Shown here: positions 35,253-46,330 of the stretch, one piece after another | Numbering within the stretch: position 1 is the stretch's first letter | Layout: every line of letters begins with the position of its first letter | Source: Cunninghamia lanceolata | Taxonomy: Eukaryota; Streptophyta; Pinopsida; Cupressales; Cupressaceae | Length of the DNA stretch: 64,000 bases | NCBI GenBank assembly: GCA_027924645.1 | Contig: BSBN01000140.1 | Coordinates: 7,012,501 to 7,076,500 of the forward strand | Direction of reading: 5' to 3' | Program-made: the position numbers and the translations under genes | Notes under the pieces: generated by a model | Told to the model about the DNA's origin: nothing | The model's input: the letters and a program-made list of their open reading frames with translations, nothing else | Databases searched by the model: none

Positions 35253-38200
35253 TATTAAGTATGAAAAAGGAGAATGATAACAATTAGCATGCAAAGTATA
35301 TCAAACCCTCTTCCATATAACATTCAAGGACAAAGCCAAGCCAAATCACTACCAAATGAAGGTGGACTCAGCTATTGATCTTGTGCTCATGTATGATAAA
35401 GATGGATAAGATTTAATTTAGCCTTTTTTATCAAACACTAGGTTAACAATGTGCATGAAACCCTAGTTCTGCAATGATCTACTTATAACAAAAGAAATAT
35501 TAATGAAACCTAGAAACTAATTGTACAAGGCTAATCAAAGAGATGATAAAACCTATCTCCAAAAACCAGAGGTGTCAAAGGACTAGGGTGTGACAACCAG
35601 GTCCTGACTGAAGGAATCTGCAAAAAGTGTGAACTAAAAGGTTGTAAATGTTGTCCTGATGCCAGATCTAAATTCTGAAAAGGCAAGAGGACATGGTTGG
35701 TACCGCCCAAGTCCTATATGAGAGAAAACTCTAAAACTATTTTTGGATCCTAAAACACTGATTTGCACTTAGTCTTCTTGTATCCTTGTATTTCCCAGAC
35801 CTCATTCCTATAACTTGCACACAAGAAGATAAGAAGGGGTTTGGAGATTATGGTGTTTAGGTACTTGGCATAGTCAAATCTTGGGATAGCATTCAAGCTT
35901 CCCAACACCGTTGATTGATAAAGAGTGTGTCTATTCATGGGGGACAGAGGCTAAAAACAATGATAATATGATGATCCAAATTATGATAAATAAACAATGA
36001 TATCACCTATGTGATGTGTTGATGCTTGAATTTGCAAGTTAATCACCAACAATGGGAAATTATGAGAACATGGGATCAACCCTTAGAATAACCTCTAGAT
36101 TTTAAAGAAGATGGTTCTTCTCTATGGGTTTTGGGGAAAAGGGAAGAAAAAATAAGATTATCAAATAAATGCCTAATCAATTACTATGGTAATGCACGAG
36201 ATTCATTTCCTAACCAATAGCACAATGATCAAACCCTAAAAGATTATCCAGTAAAGTCAAAGAGAAGATGCATAATTAATTCTTCCTAGCATAATACAAA
36301 TTTATCAGAGGTTAAGAATAGATAGAAAGGAAGAAAGATAAGAAACAGATTCAGATTGCACAAAAACATCACACTCTTTTCATTGCTTGATAGGAGAACA
36401 AAATATAGAGGCAATAACTTGCACAAAATACAATATTGCGTCCCTCATGAGAGTCACCTGCTAAGGCAAAAAATATGTCTCTATTATGGCTGCTCTACTA
36501 TCTGATCTATCTCCAATCTGTGTGTTGTCTTGGATCAATGCCATTTATAACCCAAAAACCCTTTGAAATCTTCTTCAACTACCCCAAAATATCTGTAACT
36601 AAAATCCCATAAATGATGGCTCTAATCTCAGCTTCCCCAATTAACTGGGTCTTCTATTTAAACTCCATGGCTATAGCTTCTCTTTCCTTTGGCCTATGTA
36701 AAAATATCGCTCTTTCCTTTGCTATGACTATTGTAGAAAACAAGGAGGCTACATGAAAAACTTAGGGCTGCATATTATTTAATCTCTCGTGAGAGTAAAA
36801 TTAGAATCATCATTTAAGAGTCTTTGTTTAATAAAGCCTTGCCTTATTGCTTGGACCCACCATATAATATGTCTCCACTTTATTTAAATCTAACTAGACT
36901 CTTTATTTCAACAAAATAAAGCCCTTGGCCTTATGAGAGGGACTCACATTTTTCCTTTTTAATAAGAACCCTTCATATTTATTTAAAATTGATTTTCTTC
37001 CCCTGTGAGCTTTTATGTGATTCTTTATTTATTTATTAAAGTTTAACTTTAATTTGGCTTCTTTGGAGGAGGGCCCCATCATATGAGAGACTCAACATTT
37101 AAATCTGACTTAGCTCCAAGACTCACGTGACCTCTTAAATCTGAAAAAATTTATAAAAAAACAAAAGAAAACATTTTTCTTCCCTCTTTTGCCTCCACAC
37201 GTTCCACTGGCACTCATTTGAGAACCAAATTTCCTTGCAGCTCCTCAAACTCTCACTGCTCTAACAAGTGGTGACTTCCACTTCATTCTAAGCTACTCTC
37301 TCCTTGCATCTTTCTCTAACACGTGGTGCATTCTACTTGTTTTCTTCTCTGATGCTCGAGTTGTTGATCTCTTTATCATCGACGATTGTTGAGTCTTCTT
37401 TGGCCTGCGTAGATACTTAGGGCTTCTGTAACTTATAATGAGCAGTTCCTTTGTTTATTGCTTCAAGTTTCTCTTTAATTGCACTATTTGATAGGCTGCG
37501 CATTTTTAGCCAAGCCATGTATTTTCTTCTATGAGCTTGATGTTTATTGGCATCGTTATGACTTCTTTGAACTAAAGGTAGTGTTTTACTTTACATTGAG
37601 CCTTCGTTTACATAGGCCACATTTTATATTGGATGAGACATGAATCCTTTGCAAATTACTAAGCTTTCTTGATATACTATTGCACCTTCCTGTATGGCTG
37701 CCCTTTATATCTTCATGACTAAGTTTGAGCTTACCTTAGGAGGCCATTCTTGTTAGTTCAAGGCTGCAATTTATATTGGAAATGATTCTCTTGCTAGATG
37801 GTGTGCTACATGCTTCATCTTTATTCTGAGTTTCTTGTTTAAATGCTGATGTACCATCTTTGAAATGGCTTACGTAATGACTTAAACATGGTGTGCCTTT
37901 GTATCTATATGTAGCACCTTGTTTGAAAGCTAAGTGCCATAGTTATATTGGCATGGAGTAGCACCTATCTGTAAAGATGGTGGCTTTCCTTTAAGAGGCC
38001 GCGCCTTCTTTATCATAGCTATGCTTTCCTGATATGGCTATTGTGATGCTTTTTATTATCCCCTGTGACATAACATTAGACTCTGCATCTTCTTCTATCA
38101 TAGGCGATGCCTTCATGATAATGGCTCTACTATTATATGCTGGCTACATTTTATGACTTGGTTACTGAAGACTTGTGGTGGCATCATCATTTATATGACT

Positions 38201-39787
38201 GTTGCTTCTTCATGACCGTGCCATACCATAGGTCGATGCCACATCCAAAGGCCTTCACTTGGAATTGGCCAGCGCCCTTGCTTTTTAGACTATGAACTTA
38301 GTTTCATACTTGTTGTGTATCCATAGATGATATGCCTATCTCTTATTAGCATCATGCCACTACTAATGTAACTTGTGTCTTCCATTTTGAATAGTGATGC
38401 ACCCATTTGATATCGTGAATAGTTGTGTACAAAAAGATTGTTGTGCCTTGAATCATAGGCTAGTGCAATGCATTTTTTTAGGTGGTTGTGTAGAAGATCA
38501 TGATGTTTGAGCTGATTTCTTCATTTGGTATACAATGCATCACATTCAATTCTCCTACTATGGGGACTATGCCATCAAATTTAATTTGTATACGCTTTGC
38601 CTTACCTTGTTGTGTCTACTTTAGCTAGTGCATCTAGAGAATGTGCCATGATCTTCATTATTCTTGAATTCTAATGCACAGTCCATGCCTTTACTATATA
38701 TAGATGCACCATGTTGTATGTTGCTCCTTTGTTAAATACATTGTGCCTTAGATACCTATATCTATCATTTAAACTTGCGCTTTGGATATTAATGATGCCC
38801 TTTGTTGAATGGGTTGTTCCCTGCTCTTTGATCAACCTGGTGCCTCTCTTAAATGCCCAGGTTAGTCCTCACAACCTTGAATAGACTCATCCCCTTTAGA
38901 ATGAAATGCACATTACCTAATGATGCTTTGAATTTGTTGGCCTTGATATAGGTAGAGATTCATTTAGATGGGTAGTGCCTCTTATAGAATTTTAATAACA
39001 TCTCTCATTGAAGGCAGATCAGCTGGAGTCATGCTAGTATAAAGGAGAGCCACTCTGAGGACTAGCATCATCTCTTCTTGGATAGAGGAACATGAAGCTC
39101 CAACATTTTGATCTAAGACCTCATTGATGCCTTCTAAAATGTGCTAGCTAATAACACTTGTCTCAACATATGCACAACCTTGACTGAGCTGCTTTGATAC
39201 AAATGATCTAGAACTAGAATCACCATTAGTCAGACATGCATAATTTTTTTTGAAATGGTGTGAAAAATTCTCACCATGATGAATCCTTAGAATGATGAAG
39301 ATCCTTCAACTCCTAAGGAAGAATAGATGATAGCTCTATCTCTACAACAGTTCACACAATAACAACACACAAATCTACTCTGGAATCACAATGAATACTC
39401 TTGCTTGCTTTTCTTCAAGATCTCAAGTTATGTTTTTTAAACCTAGTTACAAATGAACTCAAAAACACACTTATATATGCTTTCCCTCTCATAATCATAA
39501 ATTCAAACCAAAAGAGCCAACAAGGAGAAATCTCTAGAGAGGTGTCAAGATGACAAACACTTAAATTAGCCATGACCTAAAAGGAGGGACATGGATGGTA
39601 CTACCTAAGTCCTTTAACCCTGTTTATGTTCAGGATAAGCTAAATCAAGGGGCCCATATTCCAATTCCATCTCAGTGTCGGGCAATTTTGCATTAGGAAA
39701 AACATTTTGAATGTATAATGCAATAAAGGGGACCTAGTAGCTAAACAAGGAGGTAAAAAGACATGTGGCCACTTTTACTCCATAATA
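35253..39787 (-). repeat. 3' LTR of X, interrupted by Z
   Basis: Homologous to 58333-59585 over 35253-36016 and 39282-39787 (together 1270 bases). In a sampled 165-base stretch near the left end the two LTRs differ at about 12% of positions. On the minus strand the inner edge is preceded by taaagtgggggctaaa (39788-39803), a clear polypurine tract. Confidence 0.8.
36017..39276. mobile_element. Element Z: probable solo LTR inside the X LTR
   Basis: A 3260-base block present in the left X LTR and absent from the right one. It begins tgttgatgcttg, ends ttctcacca, and is flanked by tgatg on both sides (36012-36016 and 39277-39281), so it has TG..CA ends and a perfect 5-bp duplication. It has no coding frame and no internal repeat of its own ends, which fits a solo LTR. 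A ctatatatag box lies near 38694. The alternative, a deletion in the right LTR between tgatg repeats, is possible but would not explain the TG..CA ends. Confidence 0.65.
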
Positions 39788-40074
39788 TTTAGCCCCCACT
39801 TTAATGTGTGTATGATCTTACGATCAACGCATACATTAAAGTATGGTCAAAACACATCAAATACTAGAGCTGAAAGTAAACTCTAAGTTTGGAAGACCAT
39901 CTCTAGCCTCCAAGCTTAGGCAAACATAAGAAAACACTTAACAATCATGCAAAACATGAAGAAGATAGTAAATAAGCATGTAATACACAAAGAAGACATG
40001 AACGTAGTCATGCAATACACAAGACATACATGAAAAGAAGACATGATTAAAACATTATATAACACTAACGATGA

Positions 40075-40230
40075 TGGGGGAGCTCATCGCTACGTGCCAC
40101 CATCAAAAACATACAAAACACAAATCATGGGAGGAGCTCATCGCTACGTGCCTCCAAAAAACATGCAAGACACATGGTGTAGGGGAGCTCATCACTGCGC
40201 ACCTCCACAAAACATGCAAAACACATAGAA
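40075..40230 (+). repeat. Tandem array, 51-54 bp unit
   Basis: Three units containing gagctcatcgctacgtgcc, then aaaacatgcaaaacaca; agctcatc starts at 40081, 40135 and 40186. A diverged fourth copy (gagttcatcgctatg) is near 40313. Confidence 0.75.
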
Positions 40231-40519
40231 AACACATGGAATACACGAGAATCGTAGAGTGTCATCGACCCACTATACATCTTATACACAACAAAAATGA
40301 GCGATGGGGAGGAGTTCATCGCTATGCTTTGATATCTAAGACACACCAAACACACCTGACAGTTGAGCTACACTACCACGACAGCCAAAAACACACTTAA
40401 GGGTGAGTAACTCAAGACCCAGCCCCGCCTCCCACTAGAGGACTTTTTCAAAAAGGATGTGCAACCACTTAAGGGAAGAGACAATCCCACCTTTTGTATA
40501 AGATATTTCAAAAGCATAA

Positions 40520-40710
40520 AACCCCACTTGCATCATGGAAATGCCTTACAGTGAAAAGGTAGTATGTGCACAAAGTAGACAACCCCACATACATTGTGGA
40601 GATGTCTTTCAATGAAAAAGAAGTACATGCAGACACACAAAAATAAAGTATACAACCCCACCTGCATCACAGAGATGCCTTAAACAGTGAAAAGGTAGTA
40701 TACCCCACAT
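40520..40710 (+). repeat. Tandem array, 61-72 bp unit
   Basis: Three degenerate units starting aaccccac at 40520, 40581 and 40653, each followed by gcatcat-like and cagtgaaaaggtagta text. Confidence 0.7.
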
Positions 40711-41727
40711 TTTGTCACAATATCTAAGGTATCCAAACATTTACCATAATATATGTCCCCACCTTAAAGTGGTTACTCCCGCTTGCCGGTAGCAATCACA
40801 TTTAAGGTAAGGTTGCAAACATGTAAGCCAATAAGAGCTTTCACAAAGCCCATTCCCCAAATTTACATGTGATTACAATCGACGATTTGTTTCCAACAAT
40901 CATAATAGAAACACATCAATATCATTTTCTAATAACCATTGATCAATAATATGCATGTACGAATTATAATCAAAACAAGATTTGGTTAGAAAATCTAATC
41001 TAAGAAATAACCAAATCATTTCATGAAATTGATATAGAAATAAGGCAACATACCACTTTAACAAACCAAGGCTCTACTTGTAGGTTCAGAACCAAGTATA
41101 GCCACGAAGTTATACTTCAGCTACATCTTAGAACTGAGTGTAGCTACAAGGTGAGATAAAAGAATTCCAAAGTGCATAGAAGCAGATTTACATTATTGCA
41201 AAGGTTTGTTACAAGAATTTTACAACACGATACATTATCACATCACGATGTAAAGTGATTCTACTAGTCAAACATCAGTAACAAATTAACCCCATCTTCA
41301 TATATGGATTGGGTCCATTTTTATTTTATTTTTTAAGGATGTATAGTCCTTATCAGAAGTGTACATTTGTTGTTGTCATCCACCGAATAGTAGAAACACA
41401 AGTACAACGGAAGAATGAAATCATGAAAATGGAGAGAGGAGATAAAAGTGACTTAGGGCCACAACATCAGAAGATGCCCCCAAGACATCCTCCACAACAT
41501 TATGCCCCAAAGGAACCACACACAACAATTGCAACAAGAGAAGTGTAGAAGAATAGAGCAACAAATAGAAGGAATATCACAATAGAGGTGGTCTCCATGT
41601 ATCCCTGAACTTACAAGAGTATCAAGGGTCATCCGAGACCTAAACAAATATTTAACACTACACAGGGAAACACAACACATCATTTAAGATGATGCTACCC
41701 GTGAGAGCAACTCAAAGAGGTGCTACA

Positions 41728-42749
41728 TCAAGGGTCAATGAATAAGTGAGAAATACTTACTTGAAATAAAATGCAACCGCACAAATGATCTTCTTTCCAA
41801 TCTTTATCTTCATATGAAATAGGTGGCACATAGGGCACTATAGCCCAACTCAAAACTTCTTCCTTTAGTTCTTCTTTTGATTCAATTTCTCTCAATGGGA
41901 TATTTTCTTCTTGTAGTGACATTTTTCGAGCTAATTCTTGTCTCTTTCTGCTTCATTCCCTTGCATTTCTATTTCTACTAGTCTTGTTAGTTATATTTCC
42001 CAAGGGAGTTTCTTTTTCCACCATCAAGGGTTCATGATTTTCTGCATTCTTCATCATTTATGAAGAGGAAGCTGGTACAAAAGTGATTTTATGATTCTAT
42101 GATGAATAGATTTGCTCTTGAAGGTTTTCTCCTGATCCTTGTAAGGATGGAAAAGGAGGAACCTTAGAACAAATTCCCTTCCCTTTCAGTTAAGGTGAAC
42201 CCTTCAACTTCTGTTGCTTTTCACTCTCTATTTGTTGGATAGGAGTTGTAGTCTTAGAGGACGGAGAGGGTCTAGGAGTATTCTTGCCATATGATAGTTT
42301 AGCTATTATCTTTGTTTTATACTTTTGATATGCCAAGAGCAATTGCTCTTGTCTTGGTTGGTTTGCATCCATAGGTTGTGGCCAAAACCAATCCAAATTG
42401 AAATTTCCACGAGTGGCTAATGGTTTAAATCCATTGTGATGGATAACATGCACTCAACTTTTATGAGGGAAATTTAAGCACTTATGAATAGTAGAAGGAA
42501 TTACTTTCATGGATTTTAGCCAAAGATGTCCTAACTTCACATGAAAGAGATCCGAGGTGGGACTGATAACAAATGGTGCTTCTAGAGATTTTCAACCACC
42601 TTAATACAAAGTGTTATCTTTCTGATTGCCAGAATAAAATAACCATTATGTGCTTTTATCATTATATCAGTTGGATCAAAAGTATCTTGTGCTAGATCAT
42701 TCATGTATAAAAATTCTTATGTGATAACATTTGTTATGCAATTAGGATC
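41728..42749 (-). pseudogene. Element X protease region, downstream half
   Basis: Read on the minus strand from the Y junction: NCITNVIT, an open stretch with FDPTDIMIKAHNGYF, then LGHLWLKSMKVIPSTIHKCL. The last resembles the gypsy protease-region text LG-PWLH-MKA-PST. A proline- and lysine-rich segment follows (42190-42453), then an acidic one (41728-41922, EENIPLREIESKEELKEEV). Stops and at least one frame change are present. No reverse transcriptase follows. The upstream half lies beyond Y at 57660-57850. Confidence 0.55.
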
Positions 42750-45700
42750 TGTTGTGATGTTCACAACACGCCCCATTTTACTCCTTAGCAAAATAGGGAC
42801 CCCTGCTATGGCTTTACTTTTTGCGTCTGTTTTGTGGGTCTGTCTCTGGTGGTAAGGGAAAAAGGGAGTCAAAGTTTGCAAACCTTCATCAAAAATAGAG
42901 AAAATTACATTTTTAGTACCAGTGCATGATGTGGTTGGATTCCTTGTGAAAAATGAGCCAGGGTTGCTTTTTGAACCGTCTTAAAATTCACCATATCTTG
43001 CAAGTTATGATCATTTAGGTAAAATGTACAATCAAGTTTTGCATGAGAGAGTGTCAGTTGTGTGTCTTTTGCCTTGTTTGCATCTGAGTAAAGTTTTGAA
43101 ATATACATACTTGGTGGTTTCAAGTTAAAGGGAATTTTGTCTGGGTTCCACTCTGTATCTCACAATTGTCTGTTTGACAGGAAAATGCATAGGTGCACTT
43201 TGTTACCTTTTTGAGTCGCCCTTATTTATTTATTGGTAATATTTCCTGAACATGAGCCGGTTTGCTGTGTTGTATTTTGGGTCATACCTTTGTTTCTTAA
43301 ATCAACTCTTGATCCTTCAAATTTTACCCGTTTGTCATCTTTGTAGGCAGGGTTACTTAAGGTTTGAACCTTTGAACCCGAATCATTCTCAAAGTTCAAA
43401 GTTCAAATGGTTTGATATGTCCAAAGTGTCTCAAAAAGCAAACTGTTGTTCTGTATATCTTAAACGTCTTCAAACTTTTGGTTTGAACTTGAACCCTTTT
43501 CTCAATAGTTCAATGGTTCAAGGTTCAACAGTTCATGAGCTTAGGTTCCATATTTTCGTAAGTGAAGCCTTTGGTCATCTATATGATCCAATCAGTATGG
43601 CCGAACCACCGCATTGAACCATGTCCTAGGGGTTCAATGGTTCAAAAGTTCAAAGCTTTGGTGATTTTGGTCTCATTTATTCCCACGACTTTCTAAGTCA
43701 AATTTAGCGGGGCGGGTCTCTCGCCGATGGTATACCATCGGCATAACATTCACCATCGGCCAAGCTTGAAAGTTTCTCGCTAAGGTCGAGTCTCTCACTG
43801 ATGGCCTTTTGCCATTGGTATGAATTTCACCATTGGCCAAGTTTGAATTTATCACACCGAAAGGTATGATCTCGCTGATAGCCGTGGGCTATTGGCATAA
43901 TAATAGTTATCGGCCAAGTTTTTTTGGCTCGCACCGATAGAAGAAGCTCTCGCCGATAAGGCGATAGATGAGGAGGTGGAGGTTTGTTGGTAAGAGTCAC
44001 ACTGACGGGAAGGCATCGATGAGACAAGGGTGATCGGCGGGGCTAATTTTGACCTCGCCAATAGTATGGTCTCATGCCGACAAAACATAAGAGGGGCAAC
44101 ATCGGCAACACTTACGCCAATAAAGGGCCATCGGTGAAAGCAATGAACATCAGCCCATCCATATGAACCTTCGCCGATAGTAGGGTCTCTCGCCGATGAG
44201 AAAGAAAATACAAGCCGATAAGGCTATATCGGTAGGACTTAGCCAAATACGAAACAAAAGGCTATCAGCCAAACAATGGAAATCGACGGAGAAGTTTTTT
44301 TATCACGCCAATAGTATGAGCTACGCCGATGGAGGAAATAAAGGGAATATCGGAGGGAGATGTCCAGTCTCATGCTGATAAAAGGCCATATCGGCCAAAC
44401 GATGAGGATCGGCCAATCTTCTTTTGGGCACACCGATAGTGTTTTTCACGCCGATGAAAGGGAAGACTCAGGCAATAAGAGGTCATCGGCAGGACTCTCG
44501 CTGATGAAAGGGCTATCGGCATAGCATTAACAATCAGGGCAACATTTGAAACCCTCGCTGATAGTATAGTGTCATGCCGATCTGGGATATGAATGAGCAA
44601 GGCCATCGGCCAAATAACGACCATCGGCCAATCTAGTTTACAACTCACCGATGGGTAAAGTCAGCTCGATGGGAAAGAACTTAGCCAAATAAGGAGCCAT
44701 CACCATAACTTTGGACATCGGCCAAGGAATTTTTGCACATGCTGATAGTGGGTTATCATGCCGATGGGCAGGAAAGGTAAAGCGATGGGAATTTTAAAAC
44801 AATTTTTAGCGCCTGATGGCATTTTCTGGTCAGCGGTAGTTGATCCAATGGTTTTGAGCAGTCTGTGTGCAGTCTTGAACACGTTTTTAGGGTTTTTGGG
44901 CCAGATTTCCATATATTTTACACAGTCACCTTGATTTCATCAGATATTTTGCTTTCCTGCTGTTCATTTGAAATGATACTTATTGCTTGTCTTGTTTTGC
45001 AGATTTGCAATTAAAGAGGAAGTAGCTGGAGCTTGATCACCGTGACATCATGGAGGAAGAAAATCCAATCTGAGGAGCAAGAAGTGAAGATGAAGTGCGA
45101 AGAAGTCAAAGAGCCATTCAAATGACAAGGACAAAATGCAGCTGAAGTATTACTACAGCAGAAAAACAAAAGTTATTGCTGAGCTGCTAGAGCTTCTCAG
45201 AAGGGGCAATATTTCGCCCAGATTTGACATTGCTCAGAGGTATTTTGGAGAACTAGTTCACCTACATTTACTGTTGGAACCAGGGGTTTGAACCAGGGGT
45301 TTAGTTAGGGTTTTTGTTGTAGTGAGGACAATCAGAAAGTCTTTATATTGTGCCTCTCTGCATTGTAATACTTTACAATAGGGGCTACAACAGGGGCTAC
45401 AACAGGGATTTGAGTAGGTAGCTTAGTGTAGTCTAGAAGTAGAAGAAGGAGGTCGCCTGTTTGTCTACAGTAAGGAGTGCATGGAATGTCTGGCTTCTTT
45501 ACTGTATCTGTAAAGCTTGTAAGTTCTTTGTAATTTGATCAATGAAACTAAGAGTCATTCCAACATTGTAAATCATGTATGACTGTTTGTTTCTAATACA
45601 ATAGAATCTGGAGTTCTACATCTATCTTCTGAGTGTTCTCCTACTCTTCTTTGTGTTTTGAAATATTTTCTTTGAGAGCTTGCAATTTTAAATGTATGTT

Positions 45701-46279
45701 TATGAAAATGCTTAGAACTTGCATTTAAGGTTTTAACTGTGGATTTGATCAAATTGTTGTATGATTTATATAGTGCATAATAGAACAATTAAATCCTTTG
45801 ATAGAGTAAATGAGGTTTAGATTAGATCTTTCTAAATTTTTCCAACCCATCTAAAATATTTAGCTGAAAACGTAGAAATTTGAAGGAAATTTGTCTCATA
45901 TTTGAAGAAGCATGCATAACAGAGTTAAAGGTAGACAGTTTTCATAAATGTATAAAGGAGAAAGCTGCAATAATTCAAGAAAACCATCTAAGATTTGTAG
46001 CACAGTAACACTTGTATGCAAATGAACAAAACACTTGTTGATATCTATGACTTTTTGCATAATCTTAGTCCAGTAAACCACAAAGAAACCCTAAACTACT
46101 TAAAGCCCCTTGAACATTATAGCTTCACATTGACCAACTAAATTTGACCAACAGAACCATTGTAGACTTGGGATAAAGTGAATCTTAAATGATTCCTTCT
46201 TATCTTTCATGTATAGTTTCAGTTCATTATATGTGAATTTTAACTTATTGTTGTGATTGCATCAAAACAATCACCAACA
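42750..46279 (+). repeat. 5' LTR of Y
   Basis: 3530 bases. It contains a GTTCAA-rich block (about 43340-43660) and a GCCGAT/ATCGGC array (43720-44770). A possible TATA-like ctttatattg is near 45340, downstream of the arrays. Small open frames inside it recur in the other LTR and are not genes. Confidence 0.92.
43720..44770 (+). repeat. GCCGAT/ATCGGC motif array in Y 5' LTR
   Basis: More than twenty exact copies of GCCGAT or its complement ATCGGC lie in about 1.05 kb, often as pairs such as gccgatggtataccatcggc, with many one-base variants (gctgat, accgat, attggc). The block is mirrored at 55060-56130 in the other LTR. Confidence 0.85.
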
Positions 46280-46285
46280 ATTTTC

Positions 46286-46297
46286 TGGCGCTAGAAG
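46286..46297 (+). other. Primer binding site of Y
   Basis: Six bases after the LTR end the sequence reads tggcgctagaag. TGGCGC starts are usual for primer sites of plant gypsy elements of the Tat/Athila group. The cognate tRNA was not checked. Confidence 0.6.
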
Positions 46298-46330
46298 GAG
46301 GGCCTCATTTGAGTTAGGGTTTATTTCAAA

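Larger units (their letters stand above)
39788..41727 (-). other. 3' untranslated part of X with tandem repeats
   Basis: Non-coding region between the purine tract and the X coding remnant. It contains two tandem arrays (40075-40230 and 40520-40710). Tandem repeats in the 3' region are a known habit of Tat/Ogre-type gypsy elements. Confidence 0.5.

Noticed and set aside
42905..43123. Small protein-like frame on the minus strand, repeated at 54242-54460
   Set aside because: Both copies lie at the same place in the Y LTRs; identity reflects the LTR duplication, not protein conservation.
43720..44770. CRISPR-like reading of the GCCGAT array
   Set aside because: Repeats are six bases, irregularly spaced and in both orientations inside an LTR of a plant retrotransposon; there is no spacer structure.
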